NCBI GenBank assembly: GCA_958407085.1
Contig: CATYHY010000001.1
Span: 1-44,213, forward strand
From: an uncultured Collinsella sp.
GTDB lineage: Bacteria > Actinomycetota > Coriobacteriia > Coriobacteriales > Coriobacteriaceae
Reading direction: 5' to 3'
DNA: 44,213 nt
The notes below the pieces were generated by a model. The model was not told where the DNA came from, did no database searches, and saw only the letters and a program-made list of their open reading frames with translations. Position numbers and translations under genes: made by a program. Numbering within the stretch: position 1 is the first letter of the stretch; the number at the start of each line of letters is the position of its first letter. Below, piece by piece: positions 16,616-22,332 of this stretch.

Positions 16616-16793
16616 GGAAAGTGCGTCCCGTTTTGAGCGCTGATTCCGGGATGCGCTTTCCGGTTGAGAGCTCTATCGGAAATGACATCCCGTTTCGAGC
16701 GCTGATTGTGGGACACGGTTTCCGGTTGAGGGCTCGACGGGAAACTGCGCCCCGGAATTCGCTTCCAGAATGGGATGTACTTTCCCAAAGTGG
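16616..16793. repeat. 62-bp tandem repeat of hairpins
   Basis: Unit 1 is 16616-16677 and unit 2 is 16678-16739, both 62 bases and clearly related (CGGAAA..., TCCCGTTTTGAGCGCTGATT, ...TTTCCGGTTGAG). A diverged third unit begins at 16740. Each unit is itself an inverted repeat: in unit 1, CGGAAAGTGCGTCCCG pairs with CGGGATGCGCTTTCCG. It lies between convergent genes (spx-like on plus, MarR-like on minus). There is no T-run, so termination is not obvious. It is a separate family from the 56-bp palindromes. Confidence 0.8.
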
Positions 16794-16815
16794 CCGGCTG
16801 CGGGCCTGCCCTCGG

Positions 16816-17226
16816 TCAGTCCTCCAGCTGCGCCCATTCGTGTGGGTCGTAGATCTTTACGCGCTTGTCGGGCGTGTCGCTCCAGTACTCTTCGTCCATA
16901 AAGGGCAGGTATGCCTGAATGCCGGGGCAGATAAACGGAATCCGTTGCCGCTGCAGGCGCTCGCGCTGTCGCCGCTCCAGGTTCGTTTCGGATATGACGG
17001 TCGGCATGCCGGACAGCTCGACGAGGCTTGCCTGGATGCGCTTGAGGTCGGGGAGCGCCGCATGCCATGACGTCCGCATGATCAAAAATGAGGTGCGGCG
17101 GTAGTTTGCCTGCATCACCGTGATGGCGGGGCGCAGTGTGGGATGGATTTTGTCCCGTTCGGGCCAAAGGTCAGCAGTAATCTCGAGGCCCAGGGTCTCC
17201 CATAGGTAATCAAGCTCTTCGTCCAT
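16816..17226 (-). CDS. Short MarR-associated protein without a visible HTH domain
   Basis: 136 residues. The middle part (FLIMRTSWHAALPDLKRIQ, LVELSGMPTVISETNLERRQ, RLQRQRIPFICPGIQAYLPF) resembles the N-terminal half of a family of MarR-type regulators in which VFD...RKRLIEQ.IPFIVPGKQ.YLP precedes a winged helix. Here the protein stops about 25 residues later (YDPHEWAQLED) with no winged-helix sequence, so it is either a truncated regulator or a free-standing sensor-like module. It ends in TGA. The start at 17226 has only a weak GAGG upstream. The similarity is from memory of motif patterns and needs a profile search. Confidence 0.55.
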   Translation of the reverse strand: MDEELDYLWETLGLEITADLWPERDKIHPTLRPAITVMQANYRRTSFLIMRTSWHAALPDLKRIQASLVELSGMPTVISETNLERRQRERLQRQRIPFICPGIQAYLPFMDEEYWSDTPDKRVKIYDPHEWAQLED

Positions 17227-17383
17227 GGTGCCTCGATATCTACGCGATCATTGATACTTCGATTGTGTTGCCTGGCGCTATCGTTTTCGCAGTAGAATCT
17301 GCCAACGGTTGACGGCTACCGCTCGCGGCGTTTTGCCCTTCGTGTACAGCGGTCGGCTTCACAGGTCCTTCACGTGTTGGACG

Positions 17384-17408
17384 AAATTAGGCCAATTTGG
17401 CCGAATTT
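17384..17408. promoter_or_regulatory. Near-perfect palindrome upstream of the tRNA promoter
   Basis: AAATTAGGCCAA and TTGGCCGAATTT are inverted around a single T, with two mismatches in 12 pairs. It ends 21 bases before the -35 element of the tRNA promoter, a usual position for an upstream regulator or activator site. Confidence 0.45.
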
Positions 17409-17429
17409 CAAAAAAGTCAAAATTGGGGC

Positions 17430-17458
17430 TTGCGTCATGGCGGGACTTCCCGTATATT
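17430..17458 (+). promoter_or_regulatory. Promoter of the tRNA-Gln / tRNA-Glu pair
   Basis: TTGCGT (17430-17435), a 17-base spacer, then TATATT (17453-17458). The predicted start near 17465 leaves a leader of about 38 bases before the first tRNA. Confidence 0.7.
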
Positions 17459-17502
17459 TCTTTCTTGCGCAAAGGCACAGCCGAGCGCAGCAATGCAGTC
17501 AT

Positions 17503-17576
17503 TGGGATGTCGTCTAATGGCAGGACAGCGGATTCTGGTTCCGTCAATGGGGGTTCGACTCCCTCCATCCCAGCCA
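17503..17576 (+). tRNA. tRNA-Gln (anticodon CUG)
   Basis: Cloverleaf by eye: acceptor TGGGATG / CATCCCA, discriminator G and encoded CCA (17574-17576). The anticodon loop TTCTGGT gives anticodon CTG. The T-arm contains GGTTCGACTCC. The gene starts with T, as many bacterial tRNA-Gln do. It lies 17 bases before a tRNA-Glu and shares its promoter and terminator. Confidence 0.95.
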
Positions 17577-17593
17577 TTGCATTTGCTACATAT

Positions 17594-17670
17594 GGCCCGT
17601 TCGTCTAGCGGTTTAGGACGCCGCCCTCTCAAGGCGGAGATCACCAGTTCGAATCTGGTACGGGCTACCA
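17594..17670 (+). tRNA. tRNA-Glu (anticodon CUC)
   Basis: Acceptor GGCCCGT / ACGGGCT (first pair G-U), discriminator A and encoded CCA (17668-17670). The anticodon stem CCGCC / GGCGG closes loop CTCTCAA, giving anticodon CTC. The T-arm is CCAGTTCGAATCTGG. The CUC isoacceptor reads only GAG, matching the GAG-rich glutamate usage of these genes; a UUC isoacceptor must exist elsewhere. Confidence 0.95.
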
Positions 17671-17681
17671 CAAAATGAACG

Positions 17682-17709
17682 CCCGGGCCTCGCAAGAGAC
17701 CCGGGTTTT
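17682..17709 (+). terminator. Terminator of the tRNA operon
   Basis: CCCGGGCCTC and GAGACCCGGG pair with one mismatch around a GCAA tetraloop, followed by TTTTG. Confidence 0.85.
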
Positions 17710-17765
17710 GTGTATACACAGCATGTGTGGAATGAGCCGCGTTTCACCTGGACCGAGGAGTTGCC

Positions 17766-18683
17766 ATGGACCTGCCCATCAGCCTACAAGACATTACGTA
17801 TGCCGAGAATTACCTGGCGCAGGGAGACTTGGCCACGGCGACGCCGCTGTTGGAGCGTCTGGTTGAGCTCGCCGAGGAGTATATCGATGCCGAGTGCAAG
17901 ACGGAGGAGAACCGCCAGTACTTTAGCTTCGATAGCAAGTTTGAGCGTCTGGCCTACCGTCGTGTGGAAAAGGATCCGCGCGAGCTGGTGCAGGTCGAGG
18001 TGCCCTTTGATCGCCTGTATTCCGACATGGCGTTTGCCTACATTCGCCAGCAGGATTACGTGAGTGCTCGTAATGCTTTGATGCAGGCCGTGCGCTGGGA
18101 CCCCATGAACTGCAACTACCGCCTGGATCTGGCCGAGCTGTTCCGCGCCCTCGAGGACAAGCAGGAGTGGGCATCGCTTTCGTTTTCGGTGCTAGAACGT
18201 GCAAGCGATGGCAAGTGCGCCGCCCGCGCTTACGCCAATCTAGGTCAGTACTTCTTGGAGCCCGAGACCGAGAACATCTCGGCTGCTGTGGGCTGTGCTC
18301 GTCTGGCACTGCGCCTGGCCCCTGGCGATGCGCATACGACGCGCCTGCTCAACAAGATCCATGCTGCCTATCCCGATGCCGCCGAGGAGAGCGACGAGCA
18401 CGTGATGGGCGAGCTGGCGTTGCAGGGCGTACCGACCTCGCCTTCGGCCGAAATTGCCATTTGCCTGATCATGTGTGCGACCGATGCCGCAAGCGACGGC
18501 GACAAGCAGGAGGCTACGCGCCTGACGGTCCGTGCCCGTGACCTGGTGGGCGAGGAGGCGTGCGCGGCGATCATTAAGCTGGTGCGCGAGAGCGATGCCG
18601 AGCTCAACGCCGAGCGCAAGGCTAAGCGCGCAGGCGCCGACAAGGGAGCCGACGGCGTCAAGGAGGCCGGCGATGCCCAGTAA
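17766..18683 (+). CDS. TPR-like repeat protein of unknown function
   Basis: 305 residues, soluble and acidic, no signal peptide. Helical repeats resemble tetratricopeptide units: ITYAENYLAQGDLATATPLLERLVELA at the N-terminus, YSDMAFAYIRQQDYVSARNALMQAVRWDP in the middle, and AYANLGQYFLEPETENISAAVGCARLALRLAPGD further on. The C-terminal 35 residues are Lys/Ala/Asp-rich and probably disordered. SD GAGGAG before ATG 17766. Its last codons overlap the smpB start by 11 bases, so the two genes are translationally coupled. A role in protein or RNA quality control is only suggested by that coupling. Ends in TAA. Confidence 0.75.
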   Translation: MDLPISLQDITYAENYLAQGDLATATPLLERLVELAEEYIDAECKTEENRQYFSFDSKFERLAYRRVEKDPRELVQVEVPFDRLYSDMAFAYIRQQDYVSARNALMQAVRWDPMNCNYRLDLAELFRALEDKQEWASLSFSVLERASDGKCAARAYANLGQYFLEPETENISAAVGCARLALRLAPGDAHTTRLLNKIHAAYPDAAEESDEHVMGELALQGVPTSPSAEIAICLIMCATDAASDGDKQEATRLTVRARDLVGEEACAAIIKLVRESDAELNAERKAKRAGADKGADGVKEAGDAQ

Positions 18684-19143
18684 GCGCGAACGCAAGCTCA
18701 TTTCCAAGAATCGCTCGGCGCATCACGAGTACTTTATCGACGAGACGTTCGAATGTGGCATTGAACTGAGCGGTACCGAGGTCAAGTCGATTCGCGAGCG
18801 CGCCTGTCAGATCACTGACACCTTTGCGCTGATTCGCGGCGGCGAGTGTTGGTTGGTGGGCCTGCATATTCACCCTTACAGCCACGGTGGTGTGTGGAAC
18901 CGTGACCCCGATCGCCGGCGCCGTCTGCTGCTGCATCGCAAGGAGATTGATTTTCTTGACGGCAAGCTGCGCAACCGCGGCTATGCGCTGGTGCCGTTGG
19001 AGCTCTACTTTAATACCGATGGTCGCGTAAAGCTGCTGTTGGGTCTGGGCCGCGGCAAAAAGCTTTACGACAAGCGCGAGGATATGGCCAAGCGCGACGT
19101 TCAGCGCGAGATTGACCGCGCCCTCAAGGAGCGCAATCGCTAG
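18673..19143 (+). CDS. smpB: tmRNA-binding protein SmpB
   Basis: Binds tmRNA and brings it to stalled ribosomes for trans-translation. 156 residues, standard size. Family motifs: ISKNRSAHHEYFIDETFECGIELSGTEVKSIRE at the N-terminus, HIHPYSHGGVWNRDPDRRRRLLLHRKEI in the middle, and ALVPLELYFNTDGRVKLLLGLGRGKKLYDKREDMAKRDVQREI at the end, with the basic tail that inserts into the mRNA channel. ATG 18673 has AAGGAGG at the right distance, located inside the end of the TPR gene. The ssrA RNA itself is not recognisable in the following bases. Ends in TAG. Confidence 0.97.
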   Translation: MPSKRERKLISKNRSAHHEYFIDETFECGIELSGTEVKSIRERACQITDTFALIRGGECWLVGLHIHPYSHGGVWNRDPDRRRRLLLHRKEIDFLDGKLRNRGYALVPLELYFNTDGRVKLLLGLGRGKKLYDKREDMAKRDVQREIDRALKERNR

Positions 19144-19155
19144 GCGCTCTGTATA

Positions 19156-19222
19156 AATTGCGGTGGAATACGGACTGTTTTGCCTGTTTGAGGGGCTATT
19201 CAGCCCCTATTTCACCGCAACT
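19156..19222. repeat. GTTGCGG-type palindromic element, copy 2
   Basis: Left arm AATTGCGGTGGAATACGG, right arm CCCCTATTTCACCGCAACT, imperfectly inverted. The left half and centre (GGTGGAATACGGACTGTTTTG) match copy 4 at 39257, and these two lie in the opposite orientation to copies 1 and 3. It starts 13 bases after the smpB stop. Confidence 0.8.
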
Positions 19223-19265
19223 GCGGGCGTCTCATCTCCCTTACTGTTCTGACACATATGTCTCA

Positions 19266-19299
19266 AAGGCGGCGTCCGTTATGGGCGTTGCCTTTTTTG
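19266..19299 (+). terminator. Possible terminator after smpB
   Basis: GGCGGCGTCC can pair with GGGCGTTGCC (several G-T pairs) around GTTAT, and TTTTTT follows at 19294-19299. Confidence 0.5.
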
Positions 19300-19349
19300 T
19301 GGGTACATACATCCATGAGGTTCCAACCCTGGTTAGGGGAGTGGTCGTT

Positions 19350-19853
19350 ATGGACAAAACTGCGTTCTTTACGATGCCGAGTGGTCTGTATGTGGTGAGT
19401 GCCGCGGCCGACGGGATGCGTGCCGGCTGCGTCATCAACACGGCGGTGCAGGTGACGTCCATGCCGCCGCGAATTTCGGTTGCCGTGAACAAGGACAACG
19501 TCACCTCGGGCGTCATCGCATCGGCCAAAGCGTTCGCGCTGACCGTGATCGATCAGACCGCCGACATGCTCTACATCGGTAACTTTGGGTTCCGCACCAG
19601 CAGCGATTATGACAAGTTTGCCAAGTACGAGACCCGCGAGACTGCCCTTGGCATGCCCTATGTGCCCGAACACGCGGCGGCGCTGTTTAGTTGCCGTCTG
19701 ATCGACACCGTGGACGTGGGCACGCATCTGCTGTTTATCGGCGAGGTTGAGGATGCCGAGCGTCTGAGCGGCGAGACCCCGCTGACCTATGACTACTACC
19801 ACAAGGTGCTGAAGGGCAAGACGCCGCCCAAGGCGTCTTCGTACCAAGGGTAG
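19350..19853 (+). CDS. Flavin reductase / flavoredoxin-like FMN-binding protein
   Basis: 167 residues of the flavin-reductase-like, FMN-binding split-barrel family. The N-terminus (FFTMPSGLYVVSAAADGMRAGCVINTAVQVTSMPPRISVAVNKDN) is the classic opening of this family. It is followed by SGVIASAKAFALTVID, FGFRTSSDYDKFAKYETRET and, near the end, HLLFIGEVEDAERLSGETPLTYDYYHKVLKGKTPPKA. In related anaerobes such proteins are often paired with or fused to rubredoxin, and a rubredoxin gene follows here by 88 bases, supporting an electron-transfer or oxygen-detoxification role. ATG 19350 follows GGGGAG. Ends in TAG. Confidence 0.88.
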   Translation: MDKTAFFTMPSGLYVVSAAADGMRAGCVINTAVQVTSMPPRISVAVNKDNVTSGVIASAKAFALTVIDQTADMLYIGNFGFRTSSDYDKFAKYETRETALGMPYVPEHAAALFSCRLIDTVDVGTHLLFIGEVEDAERLSGETPLTYDYYHKVLKGKTPPKASSYQG

Positions 19854-19867
19854 AAATGGTTGAAAAC

Positions 19868-19908
19868 TACTTGCATTATATTATTGAGAATATATACTAA
19901 TAAGCAAG
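19868..19908 (+). promoter_or_regulatory. Promoter and inverted repeat upstream of the rubredoxin gene
   Basis: TTGCAT (19871-19876), 16 bases, then TATACT (19893-19898): a good sigma-70-type promoter in an AT-rich island. The outer bases ACTTGC (19869-19874) and GCAAGT (19904-19909) are inverted and overlap both ends, so a repressor or redox sensor could bind here. The rubredoxin can thus be expressed independently of the flavin reductase. Confidence 0.65.
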
Positions 19909-19941
19909 TACACCAGCAGTCACGTTCGAGAGGAGAACATC

Positions 19942-20085
19942 ATGGCTGAGGAAAAGAAGACGTACAAGTTCGTGTGCACCGTTTGCGGTTATGAGGTTGA
20001 GGTCGATACGCCCGAGTTGCCCGAGGATTACGTGTGCCCGGTCTGCGGCGTCGGTCCCGATCAGTTTGAGCTCGTCGAGGAGTAA
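19942..20085 (+). CDS. Short rubredoxin-like protein
   Basis: 47 residues. Two CxxC pairs, Cys12/Cys15 in KFVCTVCGYEVEV and Cys32/Cys35 in DYVCPVCGVGPDQFELVEE, would bind one iron in a rubredoxin fold. The loop between the pairs is only 16 residues, against about 23-27 in classical rubredoxins, so it resembles the compact rubredoxin domain at the end of rubrerythrins. It probably carries electrons between the neighbouring flavin reductase and an oxygen- or peroxide-reducing partner. SD AGAGGAGA at good spacing. Ends in TAA. Confidence 0.9.
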   Translation: MAEEKKTYKFVCTVCGYEVEVDTPELPEDYVCPVCGVGPDQFELVEE

Positions 20086-20127
20086 CTCGTAGACACACGA
20101 CTTGCAGCAACACATAGCTCTGTCCAA

Positions 20128-20165
20128 GGGTCTCGGTCGGTCACCCCGGCCGGGGCCCTTTTCTT
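20128..20165 (+). terminator. Terminator after the rubredoxin gene
   Basis: GGGTCTCGGTCGG and CCGGCCGGGGCCC pair over 13 positions (three G-T pairs) around TCACC; TTTTCTTCC follows. Confidence 0.8.
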
Positions 20166-20231
20166 CCGTCCCCAAGGCATCACGGCTGCTATTAGCAGAT
20201 CCTGCCTGTTGTGAGTCCGGCCGACCGTTTG

Positions 20232-20526
20232 TCTCAATCTGTAACATGTGGCGGCTCAAAAAGGGTCTACGTGTTACAGGTTGAGACAAAAGGTTGGAGC
20301 TGAAGAAATGTCTCGATCTGTAACATCTAGAAGCGGAAATTGGGTCTACTTGTTACAGATTGAGACAAACCAAAACCGTCCGGCAGAAAATCTCAATCTG
20401 TAACATCTAGCAGTGAAAACGGGGTCTACGTGTTACAGATTGAGACAAACGGAGCTGTCCCTCGGAATGATCTCGATCTGTAACATCTAGACATCAAAAG
20501 CGGGTCTAGATGTTACAGATCGAGAC
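20232..20526. repeat. 56-bp palindrome array A (4 units, 80-bp period)
   Basis: Units at 20232-20287, 20311-20366, 20391-20446 and 20471-20526, each exactly 56 bases; spacers are 23, 24 and 24 bases. Unit 4 is a perfect palindrome with 22-base arms (20471-20492 / 20504-20525) and an 11-base loop. The others keep the outer 15-base arms TCTC(G/A)ATCTGTAACA / TGTTACAGAT(C/T)GAGA. It fills the gap between the convergent rubredoxin and Nramp genes and ends 27 bases before the Nramp stop codon. GTTTG flanks both outer ends. Confidence 0.95.
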
Positions 20527-20553
20527 GTTTGCCTGGGTGGGTGTCCCGTCCCA

Positions 20554-21810
20554 TCACATCCCCGTTAGCAGCACGATGTCGAGAGCCGTCACAATGGCAC
20601 CGATCCCTACGAGCAACGCGTTGAGCGGGCGCGAGTTGGCGTATTTGCCCATGACACGGCGTGAGCTGGTGAGCCGTATGAGCACAAAGACCGTAATCGG
20701 CAGTTGAAGCGACAGCAGTGCCTGACTCCAGATGAGACCTTCAAAAGGATTCGGGACGACCAGGCACGCCGCCACTGCACCGACGAAACAGGCTGCCACC
20801 CCGATCGAGGAATGTCGGTCGTGGATGTCGTATTCCTCGTCGAACATGCCCGCCGAAATGGTGCCCGCCGCCATGCCCGCCGTCACACTGCTCGATAGGC
20901 CCGCAAACAGCAGCGCCACCGCAAAGATGGTCGAGCTCGCCGGGCCCAAGATGGGGGAGAGCGTGGCCGCTGCGACAGCGAGGTCGTCTACGACCATGCC
21001 GTGCGCAAAGAAGGTCGTTGCGGCCAGGATGACCATGGCCGAGTTGATTGCCCAGCCCACGCCCATCGAAAAGAGCGTGTCGAAGAGTTCGTAGCGCAGG
21101 CGTTCTTCGATAACCTGCTCGCCTTGGCCTTCGAAGTGCATGGATTGGATGACCTCGGAGTGTAGGAAGAGGTTGTGTGGCATAACGACCGCACCCAGGA
21201 CACTCACGATAATCGCGGCAGAGCCAGTGGGCATACTGGGCGTGATCCAGCTTGCGGCGGCTTGCGGCCAGTCGACCTTGACCAGCGCAAGCTCGGCTAA
21301 AAACGAAAGTCCTACCACGCCCACGAAGGCGATGATCCATTGCTCGGCGCGTTTGTAGGAGCTTGTCATGAGCATGGCAATCGATGCCGCCGCCACGATG
21401 ATGCAGCCGGCGCGTACGGGCAGGCCAAAGAGCATTTGAAGCGCGATCGCGCCGCCCAGCACTTCGGCCATGGCGGTGGCGATGGTCGCGAGATAGGCAC
21501 TGGCGAGCACCGTGCGCCCAACGAAGCGGGGGAGGTAACGTGTCGTGGCCTCGGCAAGGCAGGCGCCCGTGGCGATGCCCAGGTGCGCCGCGTTGTGCTG
21601 CAACACGATGAGCATAATCGTGGACAGCGTGACGATCCACAGCAGCGCGTAGCCAAACTGCGAGCCGGCGGCCATATTGGAGGCCCAATTGCCCGGGTCG
21701 ATAAAGCCGACGGTCACGAGCAACCCGGGGCCGATATGCCGCGCGATGTCGAGTCCTCCGTGGCCACCGGTGCGCGGGGAGCCAAAGTGATGTTTGAGAT
21801 GGTTGAGCAT
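20554..21810 (-). CDS. Nramp-family divalent metal (Mn2+) transporter
   Basis: Proton-coupled Mn2+/Fe2+ importer of the Nramp (MntH) family. 418 residues with eleven predicted membrane segments. The metal-binding motif DPGN is at residues 38-41 (VGFIDPGNWASNMAAGSQFGY) and the partner motif MPHN is in VLGAVVMPHNLFLHSEVIQS. Both are the Mn/Fe forms, not the Mg-type (NRMT) variants. ATG 21810 is used because AGGAG lies 6-7 bases upstream; in-frame starts 36 bases further up lack one. A DtxR/MntR-like box lies upstream (21871-21886). It diverges from gltB and has palindrome arrays on both sides (A and B). Ends in TGA. Confidence 0.93.
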   Translation of the reverse strand: MLNHLKHHFGSPRTGGHGGLDIARHIGPGLLVTVGFIDPGNWASNMAAGSQFGYALLWIVTLSTIMLIVLQHNAAHLGIATGACLAEATTRYLPRFVGRTVLASAYLATIATAMAEVLGGAIALQMLFGLPVRAGCIIVAAASIAMLMTSSYKRAEQWIIAFVGVVGLSFLAELALVKVDWPQAAASWITPSMPTGSAAIIVSVLGAVVMPHNLFLHSEVIQSMHFEGQGEQVIEERLRYELFDTLFSMGVGWAINSAMVILAATTFFAHGMVVDDLAVAAATLSPILGPASSTIFAVALLFAGLSSSVTAGMAAGTISAGMFDEEYDIHDRHSSIGVAACFVGAVAACLVVPNPFEGLIWSQALLSLQLPITVFVLIRLTSSRRVMGKYANSRPLNALLVGIGAIVTALDIVLLTGM

Positions 21811-21870
21811 GGTGCGCTCCTGCGTGCCGTTTGTTTGACGCCGCAAAGGATACCCGTTTTAGGCTCAAAA

Positions 21871-21886
21871 GTTAACCAAGACTAAC
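21871..21886 (-). promoter_or_regulatory. DtxR/MntR-type operator candidate for the Nramp gene
   Basis: On the plus strand GTTAACCAAGACTAAC, a semi-palindrome (GTTA...TAAC) flanked by AAA and AAA. Its layout is close to DtxR/IdeR-type boxes (TTAGGTTAG-CCTAACCTAA family). It lies about 60 bases upstream of the Nramp start codon, the usual place for a manganese-responsive repressor site. Confidence 0.5.
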
Positions 21887-21933
21887 AAAATTGCTGTATT
21901 TGAATAGGATGGTGAAGGGGGGCTGCCGAAATG

Positions 21934-22149
21934 TCTTGATCTGTAACAACTAGGGATGGAAATTGGGTCTAGGTGTTACAGATCGAGACAGGAAGAAATG
22001 GTCCTATGGAATATCTCGATCTGTAACAGCTGACCGCCAAAACCGGCCCTTCGTGTTACAGATTGAGACATTCGGAGCCGTCTCTCAAAAACATCTCAAT
22101 CTGTAACAGCTAGTCGTCGAAGTTGGGTCTTCCTGTTACAGATTGAGAT
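21934..22149. repeat. 56-bp palindrome array B (3 units, 80-bp period)
   Basis: Units at 21934-21989, 22014-22069 and 22094-22149, all 56 bases with 24-base spacers. The arms follow the same consensus; the first unit starts TCTT, the last ends GAGAT and is followed by GTTTG. It occupies the divergent region between the Nramp gene and gltB. Confidence 0.95.
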
Positions 22150-22332
22150 GTTTGAAGCGGTGAGTTTACGGGCCGAACCTGGGGTCCTTGCTGTCGCCCT
22201 TGAGCTCGGCGGTGTCCACTCGTAGGGCGCGCGTTACGCGATTGTTTCGAAACGGGCGGGAAACACAACGGGCCGGCGATGCACCTAGTATGCCTAGTCA
22301 ACTGACTGTCTAACACCTAGGGGAGGATCGCG
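22150..22332 (+). other. Upstream region of gltB
   Basis: No gene. It contains a small palindrome GTTTCGAAAC (near 22245), two CACCTAG direct repeats (near 22281 and 22315) and the gltB ribosome-binding site GGGGAGGA. The gltB promoter must lie here, but I cannot pick one -35/-10 pair with confidence. Confidence 0.4.

Noticed and set aside
20232..20526. CRISPR array (regular repeats with 24-bp spacers)
   Set aside because: The repeats are 56-bp palindromes with variable loops, spacers are partly similar to each other, arrays have 2-4 units scattered in five loci, and there are no cas genes.
20232..20526. Palindrome units as intrinsic terminators
   Set aside because: No T-run after the stems, and arrays also lie in divergent promoter regions (B, E) where terminators are not expected.
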